A DNA stretch of 55,450 nucleotides from DTSX01 sp964633465 (GTDB lineage Bacteria > Pseudomonadota > Gammaproteobacteria > Steroidobacterales > UBA11654): the NCBI GenBank assembly GCA_964633465.1, contig CAZWGB010000002.1, positions 1-55,450 of the forward strand. Direction: 5' to 3'. The notes under the pieces are model-generated. The model had not been told where the DNA came from. It did no database searches and saw only the letters and a program-made list of their open reading frames with translations. Position numbers and translations under genes: made by a program. Of this stretch, positions 50,893 to 55,450 are shown piece after piece. How positions within the stretch are numbered: position 1 is the stretch's first letter; every line of letters starts with the position of its first letter.

Positions 50893-52260
50893 TCAGTGTT
50901 TAATTTTTGGTTCTATTGGGTCGACAGAACTGATTTTGGAACCAAAACTGCCATCTTTTAAGCGGGTTTTGATGGTGGATCCAACCTTGATCTGTCGCAC
51001 GCTCTTTATATTTCTTTGAGTATCAGGATCAACCACATATGCATAACCACGACCCAACACATTTAGTGGCGAGGTCCCGTCTAACTTTGCAACAATGACC
51101 GAGAACAATTGTTCTGTATTACTGAAAATTCCTTGGGTTGCAACAATCAATCTCCGGTGGATATTGGTTACTTTAGATTGCACGTTTTGATGCAGGGATA
51201 ACGGACTAGACCGAATTAGGCAGGCATTCAGAACATTAATACGATTAGAGGTTCTACTTACATACTCCCTGGGGCTTGCTTTCATTCCTTGCAATGCAAG
51301 ATCCAATCTTTGGCTGTATTGTTCAAGGATTGAAATCGGATGTTTCCGCTGGAGTTTTGCATCGAGAGATAAGCATTTTTGCTTAACCATTGCCAATAAC
51401 AGTTTCATGGTGTTGAAAAATTGCCTGTTGAAATTTCTTAATTGTTGCTGGATTTCATCTGTATCCGGTAAAGCAATTTCAGCAGCTCCGGAAGGGGTTG
51501 GCGCCCTATAATCTGCAACCAGGTCGGCAATCGTGACATCAGTTTCATGACCAATGCCAGAAACGATTGGTATGCTTGAATCAAACATTGCTCGAGCAAC
51601 CTGTTCTTCGTTAAAACACCATAAATCCTCTAAGGACCCACCACCTCTTGCAAGAATTAATAAATCGCATTCATTCCTTTCATTGGCTATTTCAATTGCC
51701 TTGCTTATTTGTTGTGTGGCCTCCCTACCTTGCACTAGGGTTGGGTATACAATGACATTGATGCAGGGAAATCGGCGATTCATGATGTTGAAAATGTCTT
51801 GAATAGCAGCGCCTGAAGGGGAAGTAATGACACCGAGTGTCTGTGGAAATTCTGGAAGAGGTAATTTATTGCTGCTGTCAAATAAACCTTCTTGTTGGAG
51901 TTTGCTTTTTAACAATTCAAAACGCTGTCTTAATAAACCTTCTCCAGCTTCTTCAATGTAATCCACTATCAATTGGTATTCCCCTCTGGGTTGATACAGA
52001 CCCACTCTTGCTCTTGCAAGGATTTGTTTGCCGTCTTCAATCGGAAAACTGACCAGTTGATTTTGTTGTCTAAACATGGCGCAACGAATCTGAGAGTGCT
52101 CATCTTTTAGTGAAAAGTAAATGTGACCTGCAGAGGATCTAAGGTAATTAGAAATCTCGCCTTCTATCCAAACAACACCAAATGTTGAAGAGAGTAATTG
52201 ATAAACCTCTTTGTTAAGTTCCGAGACGGAGTAGATATGTTCTTGTTCAATATTCTGCAT
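50893..52260 (-). CDS. xseA: Exodeoxyribonuclease VII large subunit
   Basis: 455 residues. The N-terminal OB fold (YSVSELNKEVYQLL, VWIEGEISNYLRSSAGHIYF split) and catalytic GVITSPSGAAIQDI, ARGGGSLEDLWCFN, GIGHETDVTIADLVADYRAPTPS are clear. The open frame reaches ATG 52281, but that extra stretch overlaps a palindromic, promoter-like region, and ATG 52260 (MQNIEQEHIYSV) fits the family start. The small subunit xseB is not adjacent. Divergent from guaB, as in E. coli. Confidence 0.94.
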   Translation of the reverse strand: MQNIEQEHIYSVSELNKEVYQLLSSTFGVVWIEGEISNYLRSSAGHIYFSLKDEHSQIRCAMFRQQNQLVSFPIEDGKQILARARVGLYQPRGEYQLIVDYIEEAGEGLLRQRFELLKSKLQQEGLFDSSNKLPLPEFPQTLGVITSPSGAAIQDIFNIMNRRFPCINVIVYPTLVQGREATQQISKAIEIANERNECDLLILARGGGSLEDLWCFNEEQVARAMFDSSIPIVSGIGHETDVTIADLVADYRAPTPSGAAEIALPDTDEIQQQLRNFNRQFFNTMKLLLAMVKQKCLSLDAKLQRKHPISILEQYSQRLDLALQGMKASPREYVSRTSNRINVLNACLIRSSPLSLHQNVQSKVTNIHRRLIVATQGIFSNTEQLFSVIVAKLDGTSPLNVLGRGYAYVVDPDTQRNIKSVRQIKVGSTIKTRLKDGSFGSKISSVDPIEPKIKH

Positions 52261-52266
52261 AGGAAA

Positions 52267-52279
52267 GTATAAATTATAC
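52267..52279. promoter_or_regulatory. 13-bp palindrome in the xseA/guaB divergent region
   Basis: GTATAAATTATAC is a perfect inverted repeat with a central A, between xseA and guaB. It contains TATAAA on one strand and TATAAT on the other (GTATAATTTATAC), so it may hold a -10 for either gene or bind a regulator. A PurR-type site was not recognised. Confidence 0.3.
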
Positions 52280-52298
52280 AAAACAATCCCTCAGGAGG

Positions 52299-52327
52299 TT
52301 TACCTAATCTCCATAGGAGTGTAAAAT
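52299..52327 (+). promoter_or_regulatory. Possible promoter overlapping the guaB start
   Basis: TTTACC (52299-52304) and TAAAAT (52322-52327) are 17 bases apart. Transcription would begin at about the guaB ATG (52333), giving a leaderless message. A GGAG at 52316-52319 is 13 bases from the ATG and would only work from an upstream promoter. Confidence 0.25.
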
Positions 52328-52332
52328 TCGGT

Positions 52333-53799
52333 ATGCCAGTAGACAGACTAGCGTTGACATTTGACGATGTCCTACTCAAACCGAATTATTCGGATGTACT
52401 TCCGCGCGAGACTGATTTAACTACCCAGTTGACGAACCAAATTCGTCTCAATATTCCTTTAGTTTCTGCGGCAATGGATACAGTAACAGAGTTTCAGTTG
52501 GCAATCGCTATTGCCCAAGAAGGTGGATTGGGTATCATCCATAAAAACCTGAGTGCCAAGGATCAAGCAGCTCAGGTGAATAGAGTTAAGAAATTTGAGA
52601 GCGGGGTAATCACAGATCCAATAACAGTTTCTCCAGACAAAACCATTCGGGACGTGCTTGAAATTACCAAGAAAAATAATATTTCCGGAGTTCCGGTTGT
52701 GGACAAGGAAGAAACAGTGGGCATTGTAACCAACCGTGATCTGAGGTACGAAAGTCAATTGGATGCCTTGGTGAGTTCTGTGATGACACCTAAGGCAGAA
52801 CTGATTACCGTCAAAGAGGGTGAAAAGAAAGAAGAAGTCCTAAGGCTACTGCATCACCACAGAATTGAAAAAGTCCTTGTTGTCGATGAACATTTTAAGC
52901 TCAAAGGCATGATCACGGCCAAAGACTTTCAGAAAGCAACTGATTTTCCTCTTGCAGCAAAAGATGGGAGAGGTGCTTTATTGGTTGGTGCAGCTGTAGG
53001 TGTGGGTGAAAATTCAATTGAACGCACAGATCAGCTTTACCAAGCAGGAGTAGACGTTATTGTGATTGATACTTCACACGGTCATAGCAAAAGCGTCATT
53101 GAAAGAGTTACGTCTACCAAGCAAAAGTACCCTGATTTGCAGTTGATTGCAGGCAACATTGCTACAGCTGAGGCTGCAATCGCATTGACAGATGCTGGCG
53201 CCGATGCCGTCAAAGTGGGTATAGGACCTGGCTCTATATGCACCACCCGAGTGGTTGCCGGGGTCGGAATGCCACAGGTAACAGCTATTATGGATGTTTG
53301 TCAGGCACTGAAAGCTAAAGGTATACCAGCCATAGCAGATGGAGGTATTCGATACTCAGGAGACATTGCAAAAGCAATAGCATCTGGAGCCAGCACAATT
53401 ATGGTGGGTAGTCTTTTTGCAGGCACAGATGAATCTCCAGGAGAGGTGGAGCTTTACCAAGGAAGAGCCTATAAATCATACAGGGGTATGGGTTCAATTG
53501 GTGCCATGGCTCAGAAGCATGGATCAAGGGACCGCTATTTTCAAGGCGGTACCACAGCCAATGAAAAACTCGTTCCAGAAGGCATAGAGGGACGTGTACC
53601 TTGCAAAGGAAGTATGTCCAATATCGTAGAGCAACTGGTGGGGGGCTTGAGACAATCCATGGGTTATACCGGTTGTCAAAATATCCATCAGATGCAGACC
53701 GAAACTGAGTTTGTCCAAATCACTGATGCTGGAAAAAAAGAAAGTCACGTCCACGATGTCACTATCACCAAGGAACCGCCCAACTATTCACTGGATTGA
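52333..53799 (+). CDS. guaB: Inosine-5'-monophosphate dehydrogenase
   Basis: A 488-residue enzyme that oxidises IMP to XMP, the first step to GMP. The N-terminal LTFDDVLLKPNYS, two CBS domains (about 95-205), the catalytic loop GIGPGSICTTRVVAGVG with its Cys, and YRGMGSIGAM are present. guaA follows after 25 bases, so the two form an operon. Confidence 0.98.
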   Translation: MPVDRLALTFDDVLLKPNYSDVLPRETDLTTQLTNQIRLNIPLVSAAMDTVTEFQLAIAIAQEGGLGIIHKNLSAKDQAAQVNRVKKFESGVITDPITVSPDKTIRDVLEITKKNNISGVPVVDKEETVGIVTNRDLRYESQLDALVSSVMTPKAELITVKEGEKKEEVLRLLHHHRIEKVLVVDEHFKLKGMITAKDFQKATDFPLAAKDGRGALLVGAAVGVGENSIERTDQLYQAGVDVIVIDTSHGHSKSVIERVTSTKQKYPDLQLIAGNIATAEAAIALTDAGADAVKVGIGPGSICTTRVVAGVGMPQVTAIMDVCQALKAKGIPAIADGGIRYSGDIAKAIASGASTIMVGSLFAGTDESPGEVELYQGRAYKSYRGMGSIGAMAQKHGSRDRYFQGGTTANEKLVPEGIEGRVPCKGSMSNIVEQLVGGLRQSMGYTGCQNIHQMQTETEFVQITDAGKKESHVHDVTITKEPPNYSLD

Positions 53800-53824
53800 T
53801 TTGATCAAATAATGAGGCCATAAA

Positions 53825-55402
53825 ATGATGTCATCGAAAGTCAATATCGATGTAAGATTGCAAAAAATATTGATTCTTGATTTTGGGTCTCAATACACAC
53901 AACTCATTGCCCGTAGGATACGTGAGGCTGGTGTCTACAGTGAAATCTATGCCTGCGACACGGATATGGATGCAATCAAAGAATTTAATCCCTCAGGAAT
54001 TATTTTGTCCGGGGGTCCAGAATCAGCATTCATCGAGGAAGCACCCAAAGCTCACGATGAAATCTTTGAGCTTGGCACTCCTATTCTTGGGATTTGTTAT
54101 GGGATGCAAACCATGGCCGAGCAGTTGGGTGGAAAAGTTGAACCGTCATCTCATCGAGAATTTGGTTATGCAAAAATCACAATGGATTCACTTGAAGGGA
54201 TATTTGATGGTTTGGATGAGCCAGCTAATGAACTTGATGTATGGATGAGTCATGGTGACAGAGTTGAGATTTTGCCTCCTGGATTTGATGCAATTGCAAG
54301 CACCGACAATGCTCCTTTTGCCGCTATGGGGAATCTAGAACGATCTTTTTTTGGACTGCAATTTCATCCCGAAGTCACTCACACAGAGAAAGGTCAACGT
54401 ATCATTGAAAATTTTGTCCATAAAATTTGTGGATGCAGCAGTCATTGGAACCCCGGTAATATCATTGAGGCTGATATCAAGAGAATACGGGCTGAAGTAG
54501 GGGAGGATAATGTTTTACTGGGTCTTTCTGGAGGTGTTGATTCATCAGTTGTGGCAGCCTTATTGCACCAAGCAATCGGTGATCAATTAACTTGCATCTT
54601 TGTTGATAACGGTTTGTTGCGTTTAGGTGAGGCAGATCAAGTCATGAAAGTATTTGCCGATCATTTAAAGGTGAAGGTTGTCCGCGTTGATGCTGAAGAT
54701 TTATTCCTTGGTAAATTAGAAGGAGTGAGCGATCCGGAAGAGAAACGAACAATTATTGGCAACACATTCATTGAAGTTTTCGAGCAGGAAGCTAACAAGA
54801 TAGAAAATGTCAGATGGCTTGCTCAAGGAACAATATATCCAGATATCATTGAATCAGCAGGGGCTAAAACAGCCAAAGCCCATGTTATAAAGTCACATCA
54901 TAATGTGGCAGGCCTGCCAGAGAACATGTCACTCAAGCTTATTGAGCCTTTAAGGGATCTGTTTAAGGATGAGGTGCGTAAGATCGGTATTGAACTTGAT
55001 CTGCCTGATCAATTGGTGCATCGACACCCTTTTCCTGGACCCGGATTGGGAGTACGGATACTTGGTTGTGTAAACAAAGAATACGCAGATCTATTGCGAG
55101 AAGCAGACGCTATTTTTATAGAAGAACTGGTAAAGCAGGATTTGTATCATCAGGTCAGTCAGGCTTTTGCTGTTTTTCTACCTGTTAAATCAGTTGGGGT
55201 CATGGGAGACGATCGAAAATACGATTACGTAATTGCTCTTAGAGCGGTTGAAACGATTGATTTTATGACAGCCCAATGGGCAAAACTTCCATACGAATTC
55301 CTACATCATGTTTCCACAAGAATTATTAACGAAGTTGAAGGAATTTCCAGAGTCACTTATGACATTTCCAGCAAACCACCTGCTACTATCGAGTGGGAAT
55401 GA
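53825..55402 (+). CDS. guaA: GMP synthase (glutamine-hydrolysing)
   Basis: 525 residues. A class I amidotransferase half (GICYGMQTMAEQLGG with catalytic Cys, and FHPEVTHT with His/Glu) is followed by an ATP-pyrophosphatase half with LSGGVDSSVVAALL and a C-terminal dimerisation domain ending PPATIEWE. Converts XMP to GMP. The MM start allows ATG 53825 or 53828. Confidence 0.98.
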   Translation: MMSSKVNIDVRLQKILILDFGSQYTQLIARRIREAGVYSEIYACDTDMDAIKEFNPSGIILSGGPESAFIEEAPKAHDEIFELGTPILGICYGMQTMAEQLGGKVEPSSHREFGYAKITMDSLEGIFDGLDEPANELDVWMSHGDRVEILPPGFDAIASTDNAPFAAMGNLERSFFGLQFHPEVTHTEKGQRIIENFVHKICGCSSHWNPGNIIEADIKRIRAEVGEDNVLLGLSGGVDSSVVAALLHQAIGDQLTCIFVDNGLLRLGEADQVMKVFADHLKVKVVRVDAEDLFLGKLEGVSDPEEKRTIIGNTFIEVFEQEANKIENVRWLAQGTIYPDIIESAGAKTAKAHVIKSHHNVAGLPENMSLKLIEPLRDLFKDEVRKIGIELDLPDQLVHRHPFPGPGLGVRILGCVNKEYADLLREADAIFIEELVKQDLYHQVSQAFAVFLPVKSVGVMGDDRKYDYVIALRAVETIDFMTAQWAKLPYEFLHHVSTRIINEVEGISRVTYDISSKPPATIEWE

Positions 55403-55418
55403 GAAAAATCCCTGAAAC

Positions 55419-55433
55419 CCTTATAGAATAAGG
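55419..55433 (+). terminator. Short hairpin after guaA, weak terminator candidate
   Basis: CCTTAT, loop AGA, ATAAGG: a perfect six-base-pair stem 16 bases after the guaA stop, followed by ATTCTTC rather than a clear U run. It could mark the operon's end, but the stem is short and AU-rich. The window ends 17 bases later. Confidence 0.3.
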
Positions 55434-55450
55434 ATTCTTCAACTACACAC

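Noticed and set aside
53799..53810. 12-bp palindrome ATTTGATCAAAT between guaB and guaA
   Set aside because: It overlaps the guaB stop, lies inside a likely operon, and short AT palindromes are common here.
1..55450. Prophage, insertion sequence, CRISPR array or toxin-antitoxin pair
   Set aside because: No transposase, integrase other than XerD, regularly spaced repeats or small paired ORFs were found; the only clear DNA repeat is the one at 46005-46294.

Overview
The window looks like chromosome of an AT-rich, gene-dense gammaproteobacterium, probably marine and free-living. This rests on the order of conserved blocks: queA-tgt-yajC-secD-secF, suhB/trmJ/isc, and ndk-rlmN-rodZ-(no ispG)-hisS-yfgM-bamB-der-xseA-guaB-guaA all follow the enterobacterial arrangement. 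A DUF3450/ExbB/ExbD/TonB cluster, a PhoX-type phosphatase, a PiT/porin cluster and compact spacing also fit. The lineage cannot be fixed from the sequence alone. No phage, IS element, CRISPR array or rRNA is seen. No stretch over 300 bases lacks a gene; the longest gap is about 177 bases (15238-15414). Many genes lack a clear Shine-Dalgarno and several start with GTG or TTG.

Layout. 1-4590: a partial homocysteine methyltransferase gene facing left, then moaA, a fatty-acyl-CoA ligase and fdhD, and a convergent glyoxalase-II-like hydrolase. 4682-11146: a tight five-gene cluster of unclear function. It encodes a fused double alpha/beta-hydrolase with atypical catalytic positions, a VAO-family flavoprotein, a large lipoprotein with two chelatase-like HG motifs, a Tat-exported DUF1838 protein and a lipoprotein cytochrome c. 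11198-17682: phosphate genes (PhoU-like DUF47 protein, PiT transporter, porin, PhoX) interrupted by HMG-CoA lyase. 17705-24222: leuCD, moaC-mobA, folE, a MaoC hydratase, tesB, a gamma-carbonic-anhydrase-like protein and gpmA. 24354-31681: ETF-ubiquinone oxidoreductase, then a seven-gene TonB energisation operon. 31683-35210: plsC, xerD, dsbC, ferredoxin, a Nudix hydrolase and tRNA-Leu(CAA). 35317-55402: queuosine/Sec genes, suhB, trmJ, a reduced isc operon, ndk, rlmN and the hisS-to-guaA block.

How the genes fit together. moaA, moaC, mobA and fdhD point to molybdenum-cofactor enzymes including a formate dehydrogenase encoded elsewhere. The acyl-CoA ligase, MaoC, TesB, HMG-CoA lyase and ETF-QO point to fatty-acid and branched-chain catabolism feeding electrons to quinone. 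PhoX, porin and PiT form a plausible path for phosphate from ester cleavage to uptake.

Most unusual points: an IscU-like scaffold lacking two of its three cluster-ligating cysteines, in an isc operon without iscR, hscBA or fdx; a truncated rodZ followed by a perfect 132-bp direct repeat exactly where ispG normally sits, creating a 39-residue membrane microprotein; and the uncharacterised five-gene cluster at 4682-11146.
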